From Vibrio echinoideorum (GTDB lineage: Bacteria > Pseudomonadota > Gammaproteobacteria > Enterobacterales > Vibrionaceae), in contig NZ_AP025483.1 in the NCBI RefSeq assembly GCF_024347455.1, positions 1,798,001 to 1,862,000 on the forward strand: a stretch of 64,000 bases of DNA, read 5' to 3'. The translations under genes and the position numbers were made by a program. Shown piece after piece: positions 35,048 through 43,190 of the stretch. The notes beneath the pieces are model-generated. The model did not search any database. It saw only the letters and a list, made by a program, of their open reading frames with translations, and was not told where the DNA came from. Positions within the stretch are counted from its first letter, which is position 1. Every line of letters starts with the position of its first letter.

Positions 35048-35665
35048 TTAGGATTTCTGTTTCGCAGAAGTTATTGCTTGGGCTATTTTAGCCCTATGAC
35101 TCGTTTCCCACTCAGCGAGTGTTAATGAAGCTTCGTCACTTGCTTTCTTTGAAGCCATTAGAAACACTTCATCTTTTCTTGATCTAGGAATAACGACAAT
35201 ACCCTCTACATCAGCAACAATGATATCTCCCGTCGAGACCTTTGCTCCCCCGCAAGTGATTGGAGCGCCCAATTCAGAATAGACCTCTTTCTTTCCCGGT
35301 ACTGGATGAACACCTTTCGCAAAAACTGGAAACTTCATATCTGAAATTTCACTCAAATCTCGAATGACACCATCAATAATAAAACCTTTGATACCTCGAC
35401 TCTTAGCGACTGCGCATACATTACCGCCGGCTACTGCATATTCGCTATCAACTCCATCCACTACAATGATAGAACCTTCTGGTGCTTCGTATATTGCAGA
35501 ATGAAGCATTAAATTATCACCAGAAGTTAACTGTACAGTAAAAGCTTCTCCAAAAATTCGCGGCATTCCGTGCCAAAGAGGACGAATGCTAAAGTTGATA
35601 AAATGGTCGTTACTTAATATGTTTCCGTAATCGGTTGTCGCAAGTTTTGAAAAATCTGACTCCAT
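35048..35665 (-). CDS. RraA-family protein
   Basis: 205 aa. AVAGGNVCAVAKSRGIKGFIIDGVIRDL (about 78-105) is the RraA signature with the GG turn and the metal/substrate-binding RD. Members are either HMG/CHA aldolases or RNase E regulators; this one resembles the 4-carboxy-4-hydroxy-2-oxoadipate aldolase type in length. Which role applies cannot be read. It follows an attC upstream and precedes the orphan site downstream. Confidence 0.82.
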   Translation of the reverse strand: MESDFSKLATTDYGNILSNDHFINFSIRPLWHGMPRIFGEAFTVQLTSGDNLMLHSAIYEAPEGSIIVVDGVDSEYAVAGGNVCAVAKSRGIKGFIIDGVIRDLSEISDMKFPVFAKGVHPVPGKKEVYSELGAPITCGGAKVSTGDIIVADVEGIVVIPRSRKDEVFLMASKKASDEASLTLAEWETSHRAKIAQAITSAKQKS

Positions 35666-35690
35666 ATTTTCACTCCATGTTTGAAAAAAG

Positions 35691-35808
35691 CCTAACGCTG
35701 CGCCAAGTCTTGAGCAACACCTAGACTATTACACCGTAAACACTTAAGCCGACCCAAACCAAAAATGCCGAGTGTTAACTGTCAGCTTGAACAATTTGTT
35801 TTGTGCAT
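35691..35808 (-). repeat. attC site of the ClbS-like cassette
   Basis: On the minus strand it runs ACAAAACAAATTGTTC, TTAACACTCGGCATTTTTGG, GTGTTTACGGTGTAATAG, ending GCAGCGTTAGGC. The GTTTACGGTGTAAT middle is shared with the site at 2312-2436, 33 kb away. The ClbS-like stop codon lies inside it. Confidence 0.8.
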
Positions 35809-36308
35809 TCTCGACTGAAACGCCGAACCTTTGTTCGCATGTTTTTCATTGGTGAAGATGTGTTAAATTGAATCATCCTACCGAGTGTCCACTGCTCATA
35901 CCATTCGACACCATACAACTCACCATCACTCAAGGTTGAAATTAACAAGAGAACTTTGTCTGTCGTGGATTCCAACTCAATAAGCAAGTCTTCGTAGACC
36001 CAATCTTGATACTTGCGATGAAAGCTTTCAGCCAACAAACCTAACTCGTTCCATTTGTAGTTAGTTTCGGGAAAGTCTACGTGTTGACCTTGTGACTTCA
36101 GGGCATACCACTTGAGCACAAGTTGCCCCCAACCAATCAAGTAAGCTGCCGTGTCACAGACACTGATTAGCGTACCCTTAACATTCCCTTCAACACCGAT
36201 TTGACGAGACCGGTCTTCAGGTATTTGACGATAATCCGACATGAGCTTGGGGGAAATTGAGTTTATCGCCAGCTCTAAATCATCTTTATTTTTTGGTATA
36301 GAAGACAT
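35775..36308 (-). CDS. ClbS/DfsB-family four-helix protein (DUF1706)
   Basis: 177 aa. Start 36308 has GGAGAT 6 nt upstream. VEGNVKGTLISVCDTAAYLIGWGQLVLKW (about 43-71), VDFPETNYKWNELG and WYEQWTLGRMIQFNTSSPMKN are the family's signatures. ClbS from the colibactin cluster hydrolyses the reactive cyclopropane and so protects DNA; this homologue may do so for a similar electrophile, but that is inference. It is a cassette with a good attC and the 58-bp leader shared with the SIR2 gene. Confidence 0.88.
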   Translation of the reverse strand: MSSIPKNKDDLELAINSISPKLMSDYRQIPEDRSRQIGVEGNVKGTLISVCDTAAYLIGWGQLVLKWYALKSQGQHVDFPETNYKWNELGLLAESFHRKYQDWVYEDLLIELESTTDKVLLLISTLSDGELYGVEWYEQWTLGRMIQFNTSSPMKNMRTKVRRFSRECTKQIVQADS

Positions 36309-36326
36309 TGTTATCTCCATTCGCAC

Positions 36327-36384
36327 AACAGCTAATAGACAGAAAAACTCGTTATTTAAATACTGAATAATTCAGTCTAGTTTC
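36327..36384 (-). repeat. 58-bp conserved leader, copy B (before the ClbS-like gene)
   Basis: Minus strand starts GAAACTAGACTGAATTATTC and ends CTATTAGCTGTT. It matches copy A (6790-6847) at 48 of 58 bases. The hairpin here is TGAAT-T-ATTCA, and TAGAC near the start can pair with GTCTA near the end. It lies right before the ribosome site of the cassette gene. Confidence 0.7.
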
Positions 36385-36518
36385 TAAGATGTAAAAGAAA
36401 TATGCAACCAAACAACTATGTAGCAATGGCTTATGTCACAACTAATCTCAGCTAAAGGGAAAATGTAGAATTTTCTATATGAATGAAGAGAGAACTTCAC
36501 ACTGTTGTGTAAAGTCCG

Positions 36519-37139
36519 TTACTTTAATTCATCAGGAATGCGGCGGTCTTTATGGTAAAACTCTCGATCGTTTTCACTGATTTCACGTACCACACGACAC
36601 GGATTGCCAACTGCGACCACATTGGCTGGGATGTCTTTAGTAACGATGCTGCCTGCACCTATTACTGAATTTTCACCAATGGTGACTCCTGGAAGCACTA
36701 CTGTGTGCGCGCCAAGCCATACGTTATTACCGATACGTACAGGAATATTAAATTGGGCAGCTTTGAGTCTGAGTTCAGGGCTGATGGGATGTGTGCCGGT
36801 GGCGATGGTTACGTTTGGCGCGATCATCACGTTATCACCAATGAATACGTCAGTATCGTCGACCAGAGTTAGGTTAAAGTTCACATATACGTTATTGCCT
36901 AGGTGCGTATGTCGCCCCCAGTTAGCATGTAACGGTGGCTCGATGTAGCAACCTTCACCCACTTCAGCAAATAGCTGCTTCATGATCTGTTGGCGTTTTT
37001 CACCTTCACTCGGGCGAGTGTGGTTGAAGTCATAAAGCACTTCTAAGCATTGTGTTTGCTCAGCAACCAAATCAACATCGTCACAGTAATAAATGTCTTG
37101 GTTGTGCATTTTAGCCTTTATATCCATGTTTGAACCCAT
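36519..37139 (-). CDS. LacA/Maa-like sugar O-acetyltransferase
   Basis: 206 aa. The N-terminal helix LYDFNHTRPSEGEKRQQIMKQLF and IEPPLHANWGRHTHLGNNVYVNFNLTLVDD and GNNVWLGAHTVVLPGVTIG follow E. coli LacA nearly residue for residue, with the catalytic His in ATGTHPISPELR. It acetylates sugars at the 6-OH as a left-handed beta-helix trimer. Met5 (37127) could be the start. No lac genes are near. Confidence 0.88.
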   Translation of the reverse strand: MGSNMDIKAKMHNQDIYYCDDVDLVAEQTQCLEVLYDFNHTRPSEGEKRQQIMKQLFAEVGEGCYIEPPLHANWGRHTHLGNNVYVNFNLTLVDDTDVFIGDNVMIAPNVTIATGTHPISPELRLKAAQFNIPVRIGNNVWLGAHTVVLPGVTIGENSVIGAGSIVTKDIPANVVAVGNPCRVVREISENDREFYHKDRRIPDELK

Positions 37140-37224
37140 TTGATCATTACCGACTCTCGGTATAAAAATAAAACGACATATGGATAATTTGAAGTTTCAC
37201 TGGCCTCAATGCAAGTTGGATGAA

Positions 37225-37599
37225 TTAACGCGGCCTTATGTTCTCGGCAACACGCCATAGCACGCCACTTGGGTCAGTGATACAAAACTCAAGCATTCCC
37301 CAAGGCTGTTCGACAACCTCGGTAACGGTAACTTCAAATTCCGCCACTAGATTAGAGTTTTGGACGTGTTGATACCAACTTTTTACGTCTTCCACCAGCA
37401 AGTGCATCATGTAATTGTGACAGTGCGCAGGTTCGTAAAAATCTTGTAAAAGGAACGCATAATCGCCGTGACGAAAATAGACGATATCATGGAATTCAGA
37501 CATGATTTCAAAGCCTAAAGTTTGATAGAAACGCTTAGACAAATCGAAATCTTTCGCGGGGACAAACGACTTTATTTCTGCGACTTTCAGGTTTTCCAT
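37225..37599 (-). CDS. VOC-family protein (glyoxalase superfamily)
   Basis: 124 aa, single VOC domain. SFVPAKDFDLSKRFYQTLGFEIMSEF (about 11-36), an HCHNYMMHLLVEDVKSWY strand-helix and WGMLEFCITDPSGVLWRVAE at the end are typical. Metal ligands would include the His near 66 and the Glu near 104. The ligand is unknown. It is not a copy of the frameshifted VOC gene at 25980. Confidence 0.85.
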   Translation of the reverse strand: MENLKVAEIKSFVPAKDFDLSKRFYQTLGFEIMSEFHDIVYFRHGDYAFLLQDFYEPAHCHNYMMHLLVEDVKSWYQHVQNSNLVAEFEVTVTEVVEQPWGMLEFCITDPSGVLWRVAENIRPR

Positions 37600-37674
37600 G
37601 ACACACCTTTCCTTCTGGTTTTCTTATGGCTTTGAAGCCTAATTATCTAACTAGGCTTATTCTTTAATTGGTTT

Positions 37675-38367
37675 TCAGTGACTGGAAAAAGACGCAACTT
37701 CATCGTTAGTGAGGTATCGCCACTGGCCTTCTTCGACATCCAAGCTTACTTCGCCTATTTGCTCTCGGTGAAGCCCGACAACACGGTTACCTACTGCAGC
37801 AAACATTCGTTTAACCTGGTGAAACTTACCTTCTGTGATAGTTAGTAATACTTCTTTCGGGCTTAACACTTCTAATTCTGCGGGGCGAGTTGGTGCTTTC
37901 TCACCTTGCAGCTGAACCCCCGCTTTGAACTTATCTGCGACATCGTCTTTGATATCGCGTGACAATGTCACGCGGTATACCTTTTTACACGACTTAGTCG
38001 GCAATGTGATATTGAAAGACCAACGGCCATCATCGGTGATCAACACTAAACCGGTAGTGTCGGCGTCTAACCGCCCTGCGATGTGCAATTCAGATGCTTT
38101 ATCTAAGTCTAAGTAATTGAAAAGCGATGGGTACACTTCGTCGATATTGGAACAGATGGTGCCCGCAGGTTTGTGCATTAAGATATATCGGAACTCACGC
38201 AGTTTAAGCGCTGTTCCGTTCAGCTGAATGTCGTTGCTTTCATGAACCTGAGTCGATTCATCTGTCACAGTTTCACTGTTTACAATCACCGCGCCATTCT
38301 GGATTCGTTCAATCGCTTCTAGCTTGGTCAGTTCCGTGCTTTTACAAAGGTATTTATCAAGGCGCAT
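37675..38367 (-). CDS. rsuA: 16S rRNA pseudouridine synthase RsuA-like
   Basis: 230 aa from Met at 38367 (MRLDKYLCKST). An N-terminal S4 domain (about 1-55) is followed by the catalytic GRLDADTTGLVLITDDG with Asp in the R-L-D motif, then KCKKVYRVTL-type and EGKFHQVKRMFAAVGNRV segments. The family isomerises U516 of 16S rRNA. Its ATG overlaps the stop of the zinc-ribbon gene by one base (TAATG), so translation is coupled. Confidence 0.88.
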   Translation of the reverse strand: MRLDKYLCKSTELTKLEAIERIQNGAVIVNSETVTDESTQVHESNDIQLNGTALKLREFRYILMHKPAGTICSNIDEVYPSLFNYLDLDKASELHIAGRLDADTTGLVLITDDGRWSFNITLPTKSCKKVYRVTLSRDIKDDVADKFKAGVQLQGEKAPTRPAELEVLSPKEVLLTITEGKFHQVKRMFAAVGNRVVGLHREQIGEVSLDVEEGQWRYLTNDEVASFSSH

Positions 38368-38528
38368 TAATCGTCTGCACCACATTTCGCACAAGGCTTG
38401 TAGGTACGTTCACCTTGAGCAATCACCACATAGTCTCGAACGCAGTTATCACATAGCGCCAACTTTGGGTAAGCGTCTTTCTGTTTCTTTGCGTTAATGT
38501 CGCCTTCGGTGGTGTATACGGTTCTCAT
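38367..38528 (-). CDS. small zinc-ribbon protein coupled to rsuA
   Basis: 53 aa. Start 38528 with AAAGGT 7 nt upstream; the longer frame adds an unlikely N-terminus. LCDNCVRDY (about 25-33) and CAKCGADD at the end give two CxxC knuckles. It ends in the TAATG overlap with rsuA, so the pair is probably co-regulated. Function unknown. Confidence 0.7.
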   Translation of the reverse strand: MRTVYTTEGDINAKKQKDAYPKLALCDNCVRDYVVIAQGERTYKPCAKCGADD

Positions 38529-38692
38529 TTTTATACCTTTGTTTAATAACTTGCTAGGCGCAAATTGTATCACTGTTTACAGCCTTGTTTGCAGTGTTGT
38601 GACTTAGATAAATGAGTATCAGATGAGGTGGTTCCTTTGAGTTTCGAAGTGATGAACAACAAAATCAACGTGCCACGCCTATCAGTGGTAAA

Positions 38693-39127
38693 ATGAAAAA
38701 AGCTCACCAACCAATGAAGTCATTAATGAAAAATTGTAATCAATGCGGAAAATGCTGTATCAAATATGGAAATGGTGACCTTGCCGCAACTCAAGAAGAA
38801 ATCGATTTGTGGGAGCTGTTCAATCCAGACATTTATGAATATGTTCGAGGTAGTGAGATCTGGTTTGATCCTAAATCTGGCGAACGCTTAAGTCGTTGCC
38901 CTTTCCTAGAAGTTGTTCCAACCAAAGATAAGAATGCTCAAGCTAAATATACATGCAGTATCTATTTAGACCGCCCAGAAGACTGTCGTCATTATCCTAG
39001 CCTTATCAATGAGATGGTACGTGATGAGTGCGAGATGATTGAAGTAATCGATTTGCAAGATACGAAAAAAGCTCAAAGGAGGCTCGACTTTTTAATGAAA
39101 GATAGCCGCCCTTCAAGCTTTTCATAA
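38693..39127 (+). CDS. YkgJ-family cysteine cluster protein
   Basis: 144 aa. CNQCGKCCIKYGNGDLAATQEEIDLW (about 15-40), SRCPFLE, CSIYLDRPEDCRHYP complete the eight-Cys UPF0153 pattern that binds zinc or an Fe-S cluster. Met8 (38714) and Met12 are later alternatives. It is one of few plus-strand genes in this stretch. Role unknown. A hairpin begins right at its stop codon. Confidence 0.85.
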   Translation: MKKAHQPMKSLMKNCNQCGKCCIKYGNGDLAATQEEIDLWELFNPDIYEYVRGSEIWFDPKSGERLSRCPFLEVVPTKDKNAQAKYTCSIYLDRPEDCRHYPSLINEMVRDECEMIEVIDLQDTKKAQRRLDFLMKDSRPSSFS

Positions 39128-39151
39128 GGTTGATCTTTAAGGATCAACCTT
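39126..39151. terminator. hairpin at the end of the YkgJ gene
   Basis: A perfect 10-bp stem AAGGTTGATC/GATCAACCTT with a TTTAAG loop starting inside the stop codon. No U-tract follows on the plus strand, so termination would rely on the stem alone or on Rho. Confidence 0.55.
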
Positions 39152-39155
39152 CGAA

Positions 39156-39190
39156 TTAACTATTAACTATTAACTATTAACTATTAACTA
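39156..39190. repeat. heptanucleotide tandem repeat (TTAACTA)5
   Basis: Five perfect copies of TTAACTA. The Nudix gene's stop codon lies inside it (39177-39179), the repeat supplying the last codons (VNS). A copy-number change would alter only untranslated sequence beyond the first units. Confidence 0.9.
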
Positions 39191-39590
39191 GCGGAAGAAA
39201 CTGGTTCGCCTCTAACCAGTCAACAGCAAACAAAGCAGCCAGCGAACATACCGCCCTGTCATTACCATCGACAAATTTTAGCTCTTCAATTTCAGCGTCT
39301 GGTGATAACTCACCCGCGTATTCAGCAAGGTAACAAGTAAGCTGAACGGAAACACCTTCTGCTTTGCCATCGGCTTGGCCAGTAAATGTCTCTACGTATT
39401 TGATCGAATTAGGCACCAAGTCGACCGAAATTTCTTCTTTGATTTCGCGTACTAGCGCTTGCTCATCACTTTCCCCCGCTTCGCGTTTTCCGCCCGGAAG
39501 GTAGAACAGTTCCTTGCCTTTTGATCTCACCATCAAAAGCTTACCGTCTTTAATGAATATCCAAGCGAGCTTATCAATTACCTTATTCAT
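39177..39590 (-). CDS. Nudix hydrolase
   Basis: 137 aa from Met at 39590; the longer frame is not supported. The Nudix box reads GKREAGESDEQALVREIKEEISV (about 29-51), fitting GX5EX7REUXEEXGU with the final Gly replaced by Ser. It likely cleaves nucleoside-diphosphate derivatives; the substrate is not readable. The 3' end lies in the TTAACTA repeat. Confidence 0.88.
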   Translation of the reverse strand: MNKVIDKLAWIFIKDGKLLMVRSKGKELFYLPGGKREAGESDEQALVREIKEEISVDLVPNSIKYVETFTGQADGKAEGVSVQLTCYLAEYAGELSPDAEIEELKFVDGNDRAVCSLAALFAVDWLEANQFLPLVNS

Positions 39591-39774
39591 GTTCTTAGAC
39601 CTTGTTATTGTGTTTATTATTCTGGTTAGTACGATCGTATCGCGGCAGGCGCATGTTACATGCAGCAGTGAACATATTCTATTGAATTGCTTAGGAAATT
39701 GATTTTGGCGTCGATAAACCACAGCCTTCAATAGAATACTCACCGGCTGTCATAAGAACTGAACTGTGGTTGAA

Positions 39775-40155
39775 TTAATCAATGAGCCATTCAATAGCGG
39801 ACTCGTATTCTTCGAACGATTTTATCTCGCCAGACACAAACCAGCTTCCTACTTTTGAAGCGAGTTCCTGCCAATTTTTGTCGCCATAAATCGCTATCTT
39901 GTCGATCTTAGAATTAAGCTCTAACCCAAGTTTGAAATCGTCCCACGCAGCGCGCAGTTCCCAACCCGTTAACGTTGATATGTCGACCAACATCTTCAGT
40001 GCCGAAGAATCGATCTCTTCTATCGCTGTGTTTAGGATTGGCATCATTGCTTGATAATCGTCGTGCGTGAGCTTTCCTTTCGCTTTAAACACAATGATTG
40101 TTTCACCGCTAACACGTTCAATCCCAATCGATATTCCATGACGTTCGATACTCAT
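39775..40155 (-). CDS. SpoIIAA-like (STAS) protein
   Basis: 126 aa. VVSGE..IIVFKAKGKLTHDDYQAM, LVDISTLTGWELRAAWDDFKLGL and DKIAIYGDKNWQELASKVGSWF match the SpoIIAA-like DUF of Gram-negative bacteria. The fold is STAS-like; the partner is unknown. No phosphorylatable Ser site is evident. Single-gene unit. Confidence 0.82.
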   Translation of the reverse strand: MSIERHGISIGIERVSGETIIVFKAKGKLTHDDYQAMMPILNTAIEEIDSSALKMLVDISTLTGWELRAAWDDFKLGLELNSKIDKIAIYGDKNWQELASKVGSWFVSGEIKSFEEYESAIEWLID

Positions 40156-40297
40156 AGCCTAGCCCTTATATTAGAAATCTAAACTTAGCTTAGAGTATCA
40201 AGTAGCGAATAAATGAGATGCCTGCGTCAAAATCATCAAGCTTTTAAAGTGGATTTTCAGCTTAGAAAAGCTAAGCCATAGCCGCAATTAAACTTAG

Positions 40298-40804
40298 TTA
40301 TAACGACATCTCCAACAGCTCACTCAAATATTGAATCTGCACGACATTTGCAAGGTTTGATTCGCTCAGCTTCTTGCCACTGGAGTTTAACCAAATGGCT
40401 TGTAAGCCGGCTTCTAACGCAGGGTAGATGTCTTTTTCGAGAGTGTCTCCAATCATCGTCACATCCTGAGCTTGAACACCTAACTGTGTAATGATTGCAG
40501 GATAAAAATCAGAATCGTATTTAGATAAACCAATACTCGCCTTGCAGAAGTAACCATCAATATATTGAGACAAATCGACACGTTCAAACGCTCGGATGAT
40601 GTCATCCTTACTTGAGTCAGCCGCATTGGTCGCGATGTAGACATTGTGATGTTTCGACAATTCAGCCAACAACACGCGAGCCCCACTCATTTCTTCAACG
40701 GTTTTCCAGTCACACATTTTCCCTTGTGCGTCTGGAAAGTCGATCATCAGCGTATTGCCCCAGTCGAATAGGACTATTTCTGTTAATTCGATTAGCTTTG
40801 TCAT
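40298..40804 (-). CDS. HAD-superfamily hydrolase
   Basis: 168 aa. Motif I LFDWGNTLMIDF (about 12-23), motif II YIATNAAD, Lys in KYDSDFYPAI and motif IV TMIGDTLEKDIYPALEAG. The motif I pattern DWGNT (first Asp, then Gly-Asn instead of Gly-Asp) lacks the usual second Asp, so phosphatase activity may differ. It is convergent to nothing nearby; it lies 42 nt after the GNAT gene. Confidence 0.8.
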   Translation of the reverse strand: MTKLIELTEIVLFDWGNTLMIDFPDAQGKMCDWKTVEEMSGARVLLAELSKHHNVYIATNAADSSKDDIIRAFERVDLSQYIDGYFCKASIGLSKYDSDFYPAIITQLGVQAQDVTMIGDTLEKDIYPALEAGLQAIWLNSSGKKLSESNLANVVQIQYLSELLEMSL

Positions 40805-40846
40805 CTTGCCTCCTGCATACGATGAATTTCTAGCGTTTAGGCGAGC

Positions 40847-41347
40847 CTATAAGAATTTCTCAATAAGAATCTCATCAAAGTACTGGTCTCCAATCTTGCC
40901 ATGTTTCTTTGCTGTTCCTACAATTTCAAAGCCTTGCTTTAAGTAAACCGCTAATGCGCGCTCATTGTCTGCTCTTACATAGGCGAAGAGCTTTTCATAA
41001 CCTTTGGCTTTCGCTGATTTGAAAGTGTAATCAAACAACTGCTTGGCGACGCCCTGTCCACGGCTATTGGCATCAACATAGGTTCCAATGATACCAACAT
41101 GGTCAAAGGCTTTAGTATAAGTAGCAAATGGTTCGACATTCTGAAAGCCAAGTAACTGACTCGTAGCTTCGTTAACTGCAACGCTAAACACACCACGCTC
41201 AGGGAATGACTCGATAAAAGCTTTCTCTTCATCAACAGAAAAGGTCTGATCCAAGATGGTATAACGTGCTTCGATTATGATTGGGTTCAACACATCAATA
41301 ATGCCTTGTGCATCATCTATTGTAACTTCTCTAACGGTTAAGCTCAT
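40847..41347 (-). CDS. GNAT family N-acetyltransferase
   Basis: 166 aa. NSRGQGVAKQLFDYTFKSAK (about 94-113) is the CoA loop and RADNERALAVYLKQGFEIVGTAKKHGK (about 125-151) the C-terminal motif. It resembles the phosphinothricin-type GNAT branch in length and the EARYTILDQ start, but the substrate cannot be stated. An attC-like site lies upstream, between it and the ASCH gene. Confidence 0.88.
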   Translation of the reverse strand: MSLTVREVTIDDAQGIIDVLNPIIIEARYTILDQTFSVDEEKAFIESFPERGVFSVAVNEATSQLLGFQNVEPFATYTKAFDHVGIIGTYVDANSRGQGVAKQLFDYTFKSAKAKGYEKLFAYVRADNERALAVYLKQGFEIVGTAKKHGKIGDQYFDEILIEKFL

Positions 41348-41357
41348 TGTTATCTAC

Positions 41358-41432
41358 CTTGTTACTGTTTGTTGAGCACTAACCTTAAACATAAAATGCC
41401 ACGTATAGTGATTCAATCAAACTCTCTTTACT
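41358..41432 (-). repeat. attC-like site of the ASCH cassette
   Basis: On the minus strand TTGATTGAATCACTATACGTGGCATTTTATG followed by GTTAGTGCTCAACAAACAGTAAC resembles the attC core (CTTGGCATTTT type) and L'/R' side. It is degenerate relative to the array sites. Confidence 0.5.
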
Positions 41433-41892
41433 TATACACCACTTTGAAACGCTCAAGTACCAGCATCATGTCTTCACTTGGGTTTATCTTGAGTTCTTCA
41501 CACTCACGAGAGAAGAAGTTCCAGTGCGCTTTCTTCCACCATTCTAAGGATTTGTCACCCTCGCCCTCAGCAGCAGCAAATTCAGCCGTGACTTCATTAT
41601 ATGGACACGATGAAACTGAGGTAATTTCAACGATGCAGATAGGCTTGCCATTCCAATCAGTGACGACTTGTAGGTGGCCTATAATCGGCCTAGTCTCACC
41701 TTCATAGGTGTACCAATATTCAAGGCCGCAAGACGCCCGCTTTTCACCGTTCAGTATCAGCTGTGCACACAAGTTGGCGTTGTATTCGTCGGCGCAGTAA
41801 TAGTCAGCACTGAATGAGGTGTATTGTTTGGCAAGTTCCGTTGGCAATGAGTTTAGATAGTTATCTAGATAAGCCTGGCTTCTTTCTTCCAT
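41428..41892 (-). CDS. ASCH-domain protein
   Basis: 154 aa from Met at 41892 with GGAAAG just upstream; the longer frame is not supported. YNANLCAQLILNGEKRASCGLEYWY, TDWNGKPICIVEITSV and SLEWWKKAHWNFFSRECEEL are the ASCH fold segments. ASCH proteins bind RNA or act as small nucleases/amidohydrolases; the branch is not clear. It has an attC-like site downstream. Confidence 0.82.
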   Translation of the reverse strand: MEERSQAYLDNYLNSLPTELAKQYTSFSADYYCADEYNANLCAQLILNGEKRASCGLEYWYTYEGETRPIIGHLQVVTDWNGKPICIVEITSVSSCPYNEVTAEFAAAEGEGDKSLEWWKKAHWNFFSRECEELKINPSEDMMLVLERFKVVYK

Positions 41893-42042
41893 GATCTTTC
41901 CAATTTGAATATAAGGTTCAGTCAGCAAGCACCTCAATGAGGAAGCAACAGACTGCAGTGTTCGGTAAGCTATCAAGGCGTGAGAACGGTGTAAACCTAG
42001 AGAACCTAAAAATGGGGTTTGAGTGAGAACGGTGTTAGAGAG

Positions 42043-42084
42043 AAAGAACTAAAAGCACCTTTAAGCTTTGCTTTTAGCTCTTTG
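42043..42084 (-). terminator. possible terminator of glpQ
   Basis: AAAGA-CTAAAAGCA pairs with TGCTTTTAG-TCTTT around an 11-base loop, with one mismatch. On the minus strand it is followed by CTCTCTAAC rather than a U-run, so the termination signal is weak. Confidence 0.4.
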
Positions 42085-42113
42085 TATCTCGTTATTTATG
42101 ACTGTTGATTAGC

Positions 42114-43169
42114 TTAACGGTTAAGGAAATCAACCGCTTTGTCTGGGAAGTCGGTAAACAAACCATCGACTTTTACTTGGTTGTAGAAAACGTCCAACAT
42201 GCCATCAAAGTTGTCAGCGTAAGCTGGAATTCTTCCTGGATCAGCACGGAACGTATAAGGGTGCACGTCTAAGCCAGCGTCTTTGGCTGATTTCATTAAC
42301 GGCTTGATAATGATGTTTCCTTTGGTCGATGCATCGTCTACCAACATAGGTTTCCAAGGGCCAATGCCGTCAGCGTAGGTAGCGACTTTTTCCATGCCGC
42401 CTTTCTCAAACATCCAGTCGTAACTGTATGGTGTGGCTTTGTCGCCCTTGTAAGTCATGGTTTCGTTCCAATCGGTGTAAGCCATCAACTGAACAAGTTT
42501 GAGATCCATTTCCATGGCTGGCATTAACTCATCATTAATTCGTTGCAATTCGTTGGCGTCAAAACACTGCAAATAGACCTTGTCGTCTTGCGATAAATAA
42601 CCATATTGATTCAACGTAGCAAGCACGGCTTTAGAGATATCTTTCCCTTCATGACGGTGGAACCAAGGTGCTTTGATTTCAGGATAAATGCCTACGTCAT
42701 AACCGAGCGTCTTGTTTAAGCCTTGGATCAATTCGATTTCTTCTGCAAAAGTAGCGACCCGGAAATCAGATTGCCACATAGGGAAACGCGTTGGGTACCC
42801 TGCCACTCTGTTGCCTTGTTCATCGAGGTTAAAACCCTCAGTTACTTTTAATGATTTAATTTCGGCAAGCGTAAAGTCAATCGCGTAATAGCGGCCATCT
42901 GCTCGTGCGCGATCTGGAAAGCGGTCAGCAACATCGGTGACGCGATCCAAATAGTGGTCATGTAACACCACCAATTGGTCGTCTTTGGTCATCACGACAT
43001 CTTGTTCAATGTAATCGGGTTTCATTGCGTACGCGAGTGCTTTAGCCGGTAATGTGTGTTCCGGTAAATAACCTGATGCACCACGGTGAGCAATAACTAA
43101 AGGATCGGCGAACGCATTGGTTGATAAGCTAAGTGCTAAAAGAGTTAGGCACATTGACGTTGTTTTCAT
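42114..43169 (-). CDS. glpQ: periplasmic glycerophosphodiester phosphodiesterase GlpQ
   Basis: 351 aa. A signal peptide (MKTTSMCLTLLALSLSTNAFA) precedes IAHRGASGYLPEHTLPA with the catalytic His, PDYIEQDVVMTKDDQLVVLHDHYLDR (metal-binding Glu/Asp and second His) and YPEIKAP. It cleaves glycerophosphodiesters to glycerol-3-phosphate and an alcohol in the periplasm. It is downstream of glpT, with a hairpin between them, matching E. coli glpTQ. Confidence 0.95.
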   Translation of the reverse strand: MKTTSMCLTLLALSLSTNAFADPLVIAHRGASGYLPEHTLPAKALAYAMKPDYIEQDVVMTKDDQLVVLHDHYLDRVTDVADRFPDRARADGRYYAIDFTLAEIKSLKVTEGFNLDEQGNRVAGYPTRFPMWQSDFRVATFAEEIELIQGLNKTLGYDVGIYPEIKAPWFHRHEGKDISKAVLATLNQYGYLSQDDKVYLQCFDANELQRINDELMPAMEMDLKLVQLMAYTDWNETMTYKGDKATPYSYDWMFEKGGMEKVATYADGIGPWKPMLVDDASTKGNIIIKPLMKSAKDAGLDVHPYTFRADPGRIPAYADNFDGMLDVFYNQVKVDGLFTDFPDKAVDFLNR

Positions 43170-43190
43170 TATTTCTATTCCTTTGATAGC

